A stretch of DNA of 64,000 bases from Pseudonocardia abyssalis (lineage in GTDB: Bacteria > Actinomycetota > Actinomycetes > Mycobacteriales > Pseudonocardiaceae). Shown piece after piece: positions 55,669 through 64,000 of this stretch. The notes under the pieces were generated by a model. That model did no database searches. It worked only from the letters and a program-made list of their open reading frames with translations, and had not been told where the DNA came from. A program made the position numbers and the translations under genes. The stretch is taken from contig NZ_JADQDK010000001.1 in assembly GCF_019263705.2 (NCBI RefSeq), forward strand, positions 1,798,001 to 1,862,000. The letters are read 5' to 3'. The number at the start of each line of letters is the position of its first letter. Within the stretch, counting starts at the first letter, position 1.

Positions 55669-56151
55669 ATGGGCGACTACGCCAAGGCGCTCGGCGGGAA
55701 GCTCCGCGCCATCCGGCAGCAGCAGGGCCTGTCGCTGCACGGCGTCGAGCAGAAGTCGGGCGGGCGGTGGAAGGCCGTCGTCGTCGGCTCGTACGAGCGC
55801 GGTGACCGCGCCGTCACGGTGCAGAAGCTGGCCGAGCTGGCCGACTTCTACGGCGTGCCGGTGGCCGAGCTCCTGCCCGAGGGCCGCGTGCCGTCGGGGT
55901 CCGAGCCCGCCACGAAGATCGTCATCAACCTGGAGCGGCTGCAGCAGCTCCCGGCGGACAAGGTGGGCCCGCTGGCCCGCTACGCCGCCGCCATCCAGAG
56001 CCAGCGCGGCGACTACAACGGCAAGGTGCTCAGCATCCGTGCCGAGGACCTGCGCTCGCTCGCGATCATCTACGACAAGAGCCCCGGCGAGCTGACCGAC
56101 CAGCTCATCGACTGGGGAGTGCTCCCCCCGGAGGCCCGACCCGCGCAGTGA
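55669..56151 (+). CDS. bldD: Developmental master regulator BldD
   Basis: A 160-residue DNA-binding protein. The N-terminal helix-turn-helix (about 1-75) is MGDYAKALGGKLRAIRQQQG followed by HGVEQKSGGRWKAVVVGSYE. The C-terminal domain carries the cyclic di-GMP signature RGD-x8-RxxD exactly (Arg113-Gly-Asp115 and Arg124 to Asp127). In Streptomyces a tetramer of c-di-GMP dimerises BldD, which then represses sporulation genes. The conserved signature implies that c-di-GMP control operates here. The ATG at 55669 is preceded by a GGAAAGG. A strong hairpin terminator follows. Confidence 0.97.
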   Translation: MGDYAKALGGKLRAIRQQQGLSLHGVEQKSGGRWKAVVVGSYERGDRAVTVQKLAELADFYGVPVAELLPEGRVPSGSEPATKIVINLERLQQLPADKVGPLARYAAAIQSQRGDYNGKVLSIRAEDLRSLAIIYDKSPGELTDQLIDWGVLPPEARPAQ

Positions 56152-56193
56152 CGCACCGGCACCTGGGGAAGGGTGCCGGCGCCACGGCCGACC

Positions 56194-56234
56194 AACGGCC
56201 CTCCCGTCCACTCGTCGTGGACGGGAGGGCCGTT
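56194..56234. terminator. 18-bp perfect hairpin between bldD and the MFS gene
   Basis: AACGGCCCTCCCGTCCAC (56194-56211) pairs perfectly with GTGGACGGGAGGGCCGTT (56217-56234) around TCGTC. It lies between convergent stops, with A's on one flank and T's on the other, so it can terminate both transcripts. Confidence 0.85.
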
Positions 56235-56239
56235 CGTCG

Positions 56240-57409
56240 TTACCGGGCCGGGACCACGGCGACCCGGCGGCGCGCGTACCGGACCAGCGCGACGGCGGGC
56301 ACGATCCCCAGCGCAGCGAGCACGGCCCCGGCGGCGGGCGGTGCCGCCAGGCCGAGACCCGCCGAGAGCACGAGCCCGCCCGCGGCCGCACCGATCGCGT
56401 TGGCGAGGTTGAACGCCGACTGGATCGACGCCGACGCGAGTGCCGGGGCCTCCCCCGCGGCGTCCAGCACGAGCGTCTGCACCGCGGGCACGATCGCGAG
56501 CCCCACGGCGCCGATCGCGAAGACCAGCACCGGGGCCGGGACCGGCGAGCGCACGGCGAACACCGCGATCACCAGCAGCACGGTCTGGGCGGCCAGCATC
56601 GCGACCACCACCCGGCGCGGGTCGAACCGGTCGGCGAGTCGCCCACCCGCGACCGTGCCGACCGTCATGCCCAGCCCGAACACGCCCAGCAGCACCGGGA
56701 CCGTGCCCGTCCCGAAACCGGCGAGGTCGGTCATGATCGGCGCGATGAAGGTGTAGAAGGCGAACAGCCCACCGCAGCCGACGACGACCGTGCCCAGCGC
56801 GAGCAGCACCGCGGGCCGGCGCAGCGCGGCGAACTCGGCGCCGATGCTCGGTCGGGCCGCCGTGGCGTCGCGGGGCACGGTGACGACCATCCCGGCGACG
56901 CACAGCAGCGCGAGCACCGTGATCAGGACGAACGCCAGCCGCCAGCCCAGCATCCCGCCCAGCGCGGTCGCGGCGGGCACGCCGACGAGGTTGGCGACCG
57001 TCAGACCCAGCACCATCGACGCCACCGCGGACGCCCGCCGCCCCGGCGGCACCAACGACGCGGCCACCAGTGCGCCGACGCCGAAGAACGCGCCGTGCGG
57101 CAGGCCGGACACGAACCGGGCGACGAGCAGGAGCCCGAACGTCGGGGCGAGTGCCGCGAGGGCGTTGCCCGCGGCGAACAACGCCATGAACAGCAGCAGG
57201 GCCGTGCGGCGGCGCAACCGCACCGCCGCGGCCGTGAGCAGCGGCGCCCCGACCACGACCCCGACGGCGTAGGCCGTGACGAGGTTGCCACCGACCGGCA
57301 GCGGCACCGACAGGTCGGAGACCATGCGGGGCAGCAGACCCATCACGGCGAACTCGCTGAGTCCGATGGCGAACGTCCCCAGGGCCATCACGACGATCGC
57401 GACCGGCAT
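56240..57409 (-). CDS. MFS transporter, DHA1-type
   Basis: A 389-residue major facilitator with about twelve helices. The start is MPVAIVVMALGTFAIGLSEF, a hallmark of arabinose-efflux/chloramphenicol-resistance-like DHA1 carriers (GLSEFAVMGLLP). The loop 2-3 motif is degenerate (AAVRLRRRTALLLFMALFAA), and the motif C region is GWRLAFVLITVLALLC. The second half mirrors it with GGRLADRFDPRRVVVAML. Drug or sugar efflux is likely; the substrate is unknown. It is not part of an operon and is separated from nusB by 172 bp. Confidence 0.9.
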   Translation of the reverse strand: MPVAIVVMALGTFAIGLSEFAVMGLLPRMVSDLSVPLPVGGNLVTAYAVGVVVGAPLLTAAAVRLRRRTALLLFMALFAAGNALAALAPTFGLLLVARFVSGLPHGAFFGVGALVAASLVPPGRRASAVASMVLGLTVANLVGVPAATALGGMLGWRLAFVLITVLALLCVAGMVVTVPRDATAARPSIGAEFAALRRPAVLLALGTVVVGCGGLFAFYTFIAPIMTDLAGFGTGTVPVLLGVFGLGMTVGTVAGGRLADRFDPRRVVVAMLAAQTVLLVIAVFAVRSPVPAPVLVFAIGAVGLAIVPAVQTLVLDAAGEAPALASASIQSAFNLANAIGAAAGGLVLSAGLGLAAPPAAGAVLAALGIVPAVALVRYARRRVAVVPAR

Positions 57410-57581
57410 GACGGTACTCCAGAACTCCTCGGCGCAGCAGGACCGGGAGAACGCTACGCCGGTCGTCGAATCGATTCGACAGAGTGCGACCGACGGCACC
57501 CTGAACGCGGGGGGCGGCGCGGCGCGGCGCCGTCTCGTGAGCGGGAACGGCGGCCGGGGCAGCCGCTTCCGCGCACGGGCG

Positions 57582-58004
57582 TCAGCGGGTGGCGCGCAGC
57601 TGCTCCGCGATGTCGGCGATGCGGCCGAGTACGCCGTTGAGGAAGCGCGGGCTGTCGTCGGTGGACAGCGTGCGAGCCAGCTCGACCGCCTCGGTGATCG
57701 CCACCGGGTCGTCGATCTCGTCGACCCACAGCAGCTCGAAGACACCGATCCGCAGCAGGGCCCGGTCGACGGCGGGCATCCGCGCCACCGTCCAACCCTC
57801 GGCGTGCTCCGCGAGGAGCTGGTCGATCCGCTCACGGTGCGCCACGACGCCCTCGACGAGCATCCCCGCGTACTCCGAGACCGGCGGTGCGTCGTCGGTC
57901 TCCCGGCGCTGCACGAGCACCGCGAGCGGGTCGTCGCCGCGGGCCTCGGACTCGAACAGGATGTCGAGCGCGCGCTTGCGCGCCTTCGTCCGGGCGCGCA
58001 GCAT
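57582..58004 (-). CDS. nusB: Transcription antitermination factor NusB
   Basis: A 140-residue all-helical NusB with the Arg-rich start TKARKRALDILFESEARGDD. PAVDRALLRIGVFELLWVDE and VELARTLSTDDSPRFLNGVL are family-typical. It acts with NusE in rRNA antitermination. The ATG shares its first base with the efp stop (58004), the standard efp-nusB coupling. Confidence 0.96.
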   Translation of the reverse strand: MLRARTKARKRALDILFESEARGDDPLAVLVQRRETDDAPPVSEYAGMLVEGVVAHRERIDQLLAEHAEGWTVARMPAVDRALLRIGVFELLWVDEIDDPVAITEAVELARTLSTDDSPRFLNGVLGRIADIAEQLRATR

Positions 58005-58567
58005 CAGGAGGAGACGCGGCCGAGGTAACGCCCGTCGCGGGTGTCCACCTTGACCTTCTCGCCGGTGGTGACGAACAGCGGCACCTGGATCTCGGCACCG
58101 GTCTCCAGCGTGGCCGGCTTCGTGCCGCCGGTGGAGCGGTCGCCCTGCAGGCCGGGGTCGGTGTGGCTGATGACCAGCTCGACCGACGTCGGCAGCTCGA
58201 CGAACAGCGGCACGCTCTCGTGCAGCGCGACCATCGCGACCTGGTTCTCCAGCAGGTACCCCGCGGCCGTGCCGACGGTGTTCTCCGGGATCGGGATCTG
58301 GTCGAACGTGTCGCCGTCCATGAACACGAAGTCGGAGCCGTCGCGGTAGAGGAAGGTCATGTCGCGCTTGTCGACGGTGGCGGTCTCGACCTTGGTGCCC
58401 GCGTTGAAGGTCTTGTCGACGACCTTCCCGGTCATGACGTTCTTCAGCGTCGTGCGCACGAACGCGCCACCCTTGCCGGGCTTGACGTGCTGGAACGCCG
58501 TGACCGCCCAGAGCTGGCCGTCCAGGTTGAGCACCAGGCCGTTCTTCAGGTCGTTCGTGGTGGCCAC
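58004..58567 (-). CDS. efp: Translation elongation factor P
   Basis: This 187-residue three-barrel factor rescues ribosomes at polyproline. The loop at the tip of domain I is [17 protein letters not shown]. Domains II and III include [12 protein letters not shown] and the C-terminal [20 protein letters not shown]. No modification enzymes are adjacent. The start is GTG 58567. It follows the prolidase gene by 119 bp. Confidence 0.97.
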   Translation of the reverse strand: MATTNDLKNGLVLNLDGQLWAVTAFQHVKPGKGGAFVRTTLKNVMTGKVVDKTFNAGTKVETATVDKRDMTFLYRDGSDFVFMDGDTFDQIPIPENTVGTAAGYLLENQVAMVALHESVPLFVELPTSVELVISHTDPGLQGDRSTGGTKPATLETGAEIQVPLFVTTGEKVKVDTRDGRYLGRVSS

Positions 58568-58686
58568 GTGAGCAAGTCTCCTGCGTCGTATCGGGGGCGC
58601 GCAGCTCGTCCAGAGGTGGGAGGCGCGCCGGTGTCCTCGCGGACGGCGCCGCGAGGCACCGTCGTCCGGCGGCCAGGGTACCCGGG

Positions 58687-59772
58687 TCAGACCTCGAGCA
58701 GCTCCCTGGTGGTCCGGGTCAGCGCTTCGGACCCCCCGTCGCGGACGAGGAGGGTGTCCTCGATGCGCACGCCGCCGCGGCCCTCCAGGTACACCCCGGG
58801 CTCGACGGTGACGGTCATGCCTGCGGCGAGCGTGCCCACCCCCGTGCGGGCGAGTGCCGGGGCCTCGTGGATCTGCAGGCCGACACCGTGCCCGAGGCCG
58901 TGCAGGAACTCCTCCCCCAGCCCGGCCTCGACGCACACGTCGCGGGCGGCGGCGTCGACCGCGACGACGTCGGCCCCGGGGACCAGCGCCGCGCGACCGG
59001 CCCACTGGGCGGCCGCGACGAGCGCGTGCAGCTCCCGCTGCCAGTCGGCCGCCTGCCCGAGGACGACCGTCCGCGTGATGTCGGAGTGGTAGCCGTCGAC
59101 GAGCGCGCCGAAGTCCATCTTCACGAGGTCGCCCGTGCGGAGCACGGCGTCGCCTGCGCGGTGATGCGGCACCGCGGAGTGCGCGCCGAAGGCCACGATC
59201 GTCTCGAACGCCGGGCCCTGCGCGCCGAGGCGCCGCATCCGGTTCTCCAGGTCCAGCGCGACGTCCCGCTCGGTGCGCCCGGCGACGAGCCCGCCGTCGG
59301 CGAGCAGCCCGGCCAGCGCGGCGTCGGCGGCGGTGCACGCTGCCCGCAGCGCGTCGACCTCGTCGTCGTCCTTCACCAGCCGCAGCCGCTGCACCAGTCC
59401 GGGCGCGCGGTGCAGGTCGACGCCGTCGGCCGCCGCGGCGAGCGCGGTGCAGGCGTCGACGGTGACCGCGTCGGACTCGAACCCGAGCCGCCGGATCCCG
59501 AGGTCGTGCGCGGCGGCGGCGACCGCGGTCGCGGTGGCGCGGTCCTCGATCCGCTCCAGGTCGGGCACCTGCGTGTCGGCCTGGGTGCGGTAGCGGCCGT
59601 CGGTGCCGAACCGGCTCGCGGCGTCTCCGTCGGCGTGCACGAGCAGCGCGGCGTTCGAGCCCGTGAACCCGGTGAGGTAGCGGATGTTGACCAGGTCCGT
59701 GACCAGCAGCGCGTCGACCTCGCGCTCGGCCAGCAGGGTGCGCAGCGCGGCGCGGCGGGCGGTGGGGGGCAC
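58687..59772 (-). CDS. pepQ: M24 family Xaa-Pro peptidase (prolidase-like)
   Basis: A 361-residue metallopeptidase. The creatinase-like N-terminal domain has [20 protein letters not shown]. The pita-bread domain has metal ligands in [20 protein letters not shown] (two Asp), [15 protein letters not shown] (His) and [19 protein letters not shown] (two Glu). It cleaves Xaa-Pro bonds. The order aro-pepQ-efp-nusB is common in actinobacteria. The GTG at 59772 gives a normal N-terminus; an ATG at 59817 would reach into the promoter of the divergent membrane gene. Confidence 0.94.
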   Translation of the reverse strand: MPPTARRAALRTLLAEREVDALLVTDLVNIRYLTGFTGSNAALLVHADGDAASRFGTDGRYRTQADTQVPDLERIEDRATATAVAAAAHDLGIRRLGFESDAVTVDACTALAAAADGVDLHRAPGLVQRLRLVKDDDEVDALRAACTAADAALAGLLADGGLVAGRTERDVALDLENRMRRLGAQGPAFETIVAFGAHSAVPHHRAGDAVLRTGDLVKMDFGALVDGYHSDITRTVVLGQAADWQRELHALVAAAQWAGRAALVPGADVVAVDAAARDVCVEAGLGEEFLHGLGHGVGLQIHEAPALARTGVGTLAAGMTVTVEPGVYLEGRGGVRIEDTLLVRDGGSEALTRTTRELLEV

Positions 59773-59823
59773 GGCCCCACGGTAGTGAGGTGTGGGCCGG
59801 GACGCTCCCGGGTACATCCCGTC

Positions 59824-60045
59824 ATGAGAATCGGATCGAGCATCGGACTGATCGCGATCGGGCTGATCCTCGCCCTCGCCGTGAGCATCGACATCGACGG
59901 CATCGACCTGCAGCTCATCGGCTGGATCCTCGCCGTCGTCGGCGTCATCGGTCTGATCGCGAGCCTGGCGATGGCCCGGCGCGCGCGTCCCGTGATCGCC
60001 CCCCGCGCGGAGGTGTACCCGCCGGAGCGCGACCCGCGCTACTGA
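59824..60045 (+). CDS. Small two-helix membrane protein (DUF6458-like)
   Basis: A 73-residue protein with two hydrophobic helices (SSIGLIAIGLILALAVSI and LIGWILAVVGVIGLIASLAM) joined by the acidic loop DIDGIDLQ, and a short basic, Pro-rich cytoplasmic end. The pattern GxSIxLIAxGxILALAV-D-DG is that of the DUF6458 family of actinobacterial membrane proteins. No function is known. It is divergent from pepQ and convergent with aroQ, 10 bp away. Confidence 0.85.
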   Translation: MRIGSSIGLIAIGLILALAVSIDIDGIDLQLIGWILAVVGVIGLIASLAMARRARPVIAPRAEVYPPERDPRY

Positions 60046-60055
60046 TCCCGCGCGG

Positions 60056-61563
<1,508 letters not shown>

Positions 61564-61578
61564 CTATCCGCGGGGCCG

Positions 61579-62205
61579 CTAGTCCTCCGTTGCTCGCACG
61601 GGGTGCGGCAGCAGTGTGCTCTCGTGCGGCGTCGGGACGTCGAGGGGGTTCGCGGGGTCGGCGGGCGGCTCGGGCGTGTCCGGCGGGATCTCGCCCAGCG
61701 CGAGCAGCACGGCCCTGACCACCTGGTTGGCGCTGCGGCGCCCGGTGTCGACCTCGACCGTCGCGACCTCCCGGTAGAGCGGCGCGCGGGCGTCGAGGAG
61801 GGCCTTGAACGTGGCGCGCGGGTTGACCCCGGCGAGCAGCGGGCGGGCGCCCGACATGCCGGTGCGGCGCAGGCCGTCGGCGAGCCCGACCGTCAGGAGC
61901 ACGACCCGGTGGCCGCGCAGCGCGGCGCGCGTCTGCGGCGCCAGCACCGACCCGCCGCCCAGCGCGAGCACCCCGTCGACGGTGTCGAGCGCGTCCGCGA
62001 CGACCTCGCGCTCCAGCGCGCGGAACGCGTCCTCGCCGTCGTGCAGGAACATGTCGGCGATCGGCTTCCCGGCCCGTTCGACGATCAGCGCGTCGACGTC
62101 GGTGAAGCCGACGCCGAGCCGGCGGGCGAGCACCTTGCCGACGGTCGTCTTGCCGGCGCCGGGCGGGCCGACGAGCACCAGCCTCGGGCGGAGTGGGGCG
62201 GTCAT
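61579..62205 (-). CDS. aroK: Shikimate kinase
   Basis: A 208-residue kinase. The P-loop is [20 protein letters not shown], the substrate region is [13 protein letters not shown] and [14 protein letters not shown], and the lid has [13 protein letters not shown]. The C-terminal 35 residues ([16 protein letters not shown] onward) extend past the usual family end and are Pro-rich. It catalyses the fifth shikimate step. Confidence 0.96.
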   Translation of the reverse strand: MTAPLRPRLVLVGPPGAGKTTVGKVLARRLGVGFTDVDALIVERAGKPIADMFLHDGEDAFRALEREVVADALDTVDGVLALGGGSVLAPQTRAALRGHRVVLLTVGLADGLRRTGMSGARPLLAGVNPRATFKALLDARAPLYREVATVEVDTGRRSANQVVRAVLLALGEIPPDTPEPPADPANPLDVPTPHESTLLPHPVRATED

Positions 62206-62379
62206 CGGTCGAGCGTAGTGACCGGGCCGGGACCATCGCGCCGGCACCGCCCGGTGACCCTCCGCGCCCCCTCCCGTCGACCGACCCGGTGGCGCGATAG
62301 CCTCCCGTGGCGTCGATGCGGCGCACGGTGACGACTCCCGCCCCGCGGCCCGGGGTGATCGCACGATCGGAGAACCGGC

Positions 62380-62730
62380 GTGGACCACGGCGAACAGGAC
62401 CACCGGCTCCCCCCGCGGCGCGAGCAGCTCCCGCTCCCCCGCCGCGACGGCCGGTCCCACCTCGAACCGCAGCTGCGCGACCCCCGTGGCTCCGGCTCCG
62501 GCACCCCCTTCGCGGCGTTCGACGCGGGCTCCGGGCTCGAGGCCGGACCCGGCGGATCCGCGGCCGACGCCTCTCCGGGCGACGCCTCTCCGGGCGACGA
62601 CGGCCCGGCCGGTCGTGCAGGTACCGGCGCGGACGATCCCATCGGCACCGCCCCGCCGGAGAGCCGCGCCGCGATCTTCCGCGCCGCCGTCCGCAGGGCC
62701 GTCGACCGGTCGTCGCGCCGCACCGGCTGA
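62380..62730 (+). CDS. Hypothetical protein, Gly/Asp/Arg-rich
   Basis: A 116-residue frame beginning at a GTG. It has basic ends ([20 protein letters not shown] and [19 protein letters not shown]) around a low-complexity centre rich in Gly, Ala, Ser and Asp. The centre includes DASPG twice from a 15-bp duplication at 62566-62595. Third codon positions are strongly G/C, and two hairpins follow, which support a real gene. No homologue is recognised, no signal peptide or membrane helix is seen, and it lies between aroK and aroC on the opposite strand. An overlapping minus-strand frame is less convincing. Confidence 0.5.
   Translation: MDHGEQDHRLPPRREQLPLPRRDGRSHLEPQLRDPRGSGSGTPFAAFDAGSGLEAGPGGSAADASPGDASPGDDGPAGRAGTGADDPIGTAPPESRAAIFRAAVRRAVDRSSRRTG
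62566..62595 (+). repeat. 15-bp duplication in the hypothetical gene
   Basis: GACGCCTCTCCGGGC occurs at 62566-62580 and again at 62581-62595, in frame, encoding DASPG twice. Confidence 0.9.
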
Positions 62731-62745
62731 CCCGTCCCGGTCCTC

Positions 62746-62764
62746 CGCGCCGGTCCCCGGCGCG
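62746..62764 (+). terminator. Short GC hairpin after the hypothetical gene
   Basis: CGCGCCGG (62746-62753) pairs with CCGGCGCG (62757-62764) around TCC, 16 bases after the stop codon at 62730. No T-run is present. Confidence 0.5.
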
Positions 62765-62791
62765 CACGACCGTCACCGTAGTGGTGGACGC

Positions 62792-62857
62792 GGTGATCAG
62801 CGGTGTGGAACGGGGTGCGGGCCGGGACCCGCCCCCTGTTCCGAGACGCTGATCACC
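62792..62857. terminator. 66-base long hairpin upstream of the aroC end
   Basis: GGTGATCAGCG (62792-62802) pairs exactly with CGCTGATCACC (62847-62857). Inside, GGAACGGGGTGCGGG and CCCGCCCCCTGTTCC pair at 13 of 15 positions, one remaining pair being a G-T, around a six-base centre. The arms are 30 bases each, with a symmetric four-base internal loop. It lies in the 258-bp space between convergent genes. Confidence 0.6.
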
Positions 62858-62988
62858 AGCCGGGCACGCGGACGCGATCGACGTCAGAGGGGTCGGCGGC
62901 CCGCGACAGCCCTCCTCCGTCGATCTCGTGGCGGGGCGACGGTGCCCGGTCCCCTCGACGTGACGACCGCCCGGCCCGCCGTGGAGGG

Positions 62989-64000
62989 TCAGGCGTGCGC
63001 GGCCCGGTAGGACGCGACGTTGCGGCGGGTCTCGTCGAGCGAGTCGCCCCCGAACTTCTCCAGCGCCGCCTCGGCCAGCACCAGTGCCACCATCGACTCG
63101 GCGACGACACCGGCCCGCGGGACCGCGCACGCGTCGGAGCGCTGGTGGATCGCGGTGGCCTCCTCGCCGGTGGCGGTGTCGATGGTGCGCAGGGCCCGGG
63201 GCACGGTGGAGATCGGCTTCATCGCCACCCGCACGCGCACCGGCTCGCCGTTGGTCATGCCTCCCTCGATGCCGCCCGCACGGTTGGACAGCCGCTTCAC
63301 CGGGTCGCCCGGGATCATCTCGTCGTGGGCCGCGCTGCCGCGGCGGTGCGCGGTGCGGAAGCCGTCGCCGATCTCGACGCCCTTCATCGCCTGGATGCTC
63401 ATCAGCGCACCGGCGAGCCGCCCGTCGAGCCTGCGGTCGGACTGGACGTAGGACCCCACACCCACCGGCATCCCGTACGCGATCACCTCGATGACCCCGC
63501 CGAGGGTGTCGGCGTCCTCGTGGGCGGCGTCGATCTCGGCGATCATGTGCGCGGTGGTCTCCGCGGAGAACGCGCGGACCGGGCTGGCGTCGACGCGCTC
63601 GAGGTCGCCGGGGCCGGGGACGGGGTCGTCCTCCGGGGCGTCGACGGCGCCGATCGCCACGACGTGCGACACGATGTCGACCCCGAGGGCCTGCTTGAGG
63701 AACGCCTTCGCCACGGTGCCCATGACGACCTTCGCGGCCGTCTCGCGGGCGCTCGCCCGCTCCAGCACCGGACGGGCGTCGTCGAAGCCGAACTTCGTCA
63801 TGCCGGCGAGGTCGGCGTGGCCGGGCCGGGGTCGGGTGAGCGGGGCGTTGCGTGCGCGGCCCGCGATCAGCTCGGGATCCACCGGGTCGGCCGCCATGAC
63901 GGTCTCCCACTTCGGCCACTCGGTGTTGGCGATGCGCACCGCGACCGGGCCGCCCTGCGTCAGGCCGTGCCGGAGGCCGCCGATCACCTCGAGCTCGTCG
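62989..64000 (-). CDS. aroC: Chorismate synthase, C-terminal part (5' end outside window)
   Basis: About 337 C-terminal residues of the roughly 390-residue FMN enzyme that forms chorismate from EPSP. Motifs: [99 protein letters not shown] (FMN and His region) and [17 protein letters not shown]. It begins beyond the right edge; reading frame continues to base 64000. It is followed on the same strand, after the hypothetical gene, by aroK-aroB-aroQ. Confidence 0.97.
   Translation of the reverse strand, partial: DELEVIGGLRHGLTQGGPVAVRIANTEWPKWETVMAADPVDPELIAGRARNAPLTRPRPGHADLAGMTKFGFDDARPVLERASARETAAKVVMGTVAKAFLKQALGVDIVSHVVAIGAVDAPEDDPVPGPGDLERVDASPVRAFSAETTAHMIAEIDAAHEDADTLGGVIEVIAYGMPVGVGSYVQSDRRLDGRLAGALMSIQAMKGVEIGDGFRTAHRRGSAAHDEMIPGDPVKRLSNRAGGIEGGMTNGEPVRVRVAMKPISTVPRALRTIDTATGEEATAIHQRSDACAVPRAGVVAESMVALVLAEAALEKFGGDSLDETRRNVASYRAAHA

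Overview
The window is a very GC-rich stretch of actinobacterial chromosome, most likely Pseudonocardia or a close relative (Pseudonocardiaceae). The phylum call rests on bldD, whiA, rbpA, mihF, opcA, a degenerate priA and a gene order that follows the core chromosome of mycobacteria and their relatives. The genus is an inference. Genes are packed tightly, and many neighbours share ATGA, GTGA or TGATG stop/start overlaps. I see no rRNA, tRNA, prophage, insertion sequence or CRISPR array.

Layout. 1-4617: 3' end of pgi, then zwf-opcA-pgl and a coupled NYN-like gene. 4625-11342: accessory block with a DesK/DesR-type two-component system, a DUF1707 protein, an Lrp regulator, a rhodanese, an orphan TrpB2, a peroxidase, a lipoprotein and a methyltransferase. 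Several of these genes carry, or are separated by, short tandem repeats. 11351-17972: gap-pgk-tpiA-secG-rbpA, facing ppdK. 17973-18610: a VapBC-like toxin-antitoxin pair. 18640-23504: uvrC-rapZ-yvcK-whiA. 23669-28046: accessory genes, including a membrane-anchored protein with two P-domains, a DUF2786 protein, a HAD hydrolase, a dihydroorotate-dehydrogenase-like flavoprotein and a decayed enoyl-CoA hydratase. 28050-36844: priA-def-fmt-rsmB-rpe-ribC-ribBA-ribH, with no ribD. 36999-40509: an ethanolamine module (eat-eutB-eutC) inserted between priA and metK. 40596-45103: metK, then mihF-gmk-rpoZ-coaBC, with an SH3 protein between. 45579-47009: an inserted FAD oxidoreductase. 47116-55192: pyrR-pyrB-pyrC-carA-carB-pyrF. 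55669-64000: bldD, an MFS transporter, efp-nusB, a prolidase and the shikimate genes aroC(partial)-aroK-aroB-aroQ.

How they work together. The window joins the oxidative pentose phosphate entry, lower glycolysis/gluconeogenesis (gap, pgk, tpiA, ppdK, yvcK), riboflavin, UMP and chorismate synthesis, SAM and CoA synthesis, formyl-methionine metabolism, and the developmental regulators BldD and WhiA.

The most informative non-coding signals are a PyrR-binding-loop sequence against the pyrR Shine-Dalgarno; a candidate BldD operator in the bldD promoter; perfect 18-22 bp inverted repeats at convergent junctions; a 66-base hairpin upstream of the aroC end; two convergent junctions built almost wholly of tandem repeats; and a 34-bp divergent spacer that seems to hold two leaderless promoters. 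I found no cluster that is clearly a new multi-gene system. The nearest candidates are the repeat-built junctions, the zwf-operon NYN protein and the P-domain surface protein.
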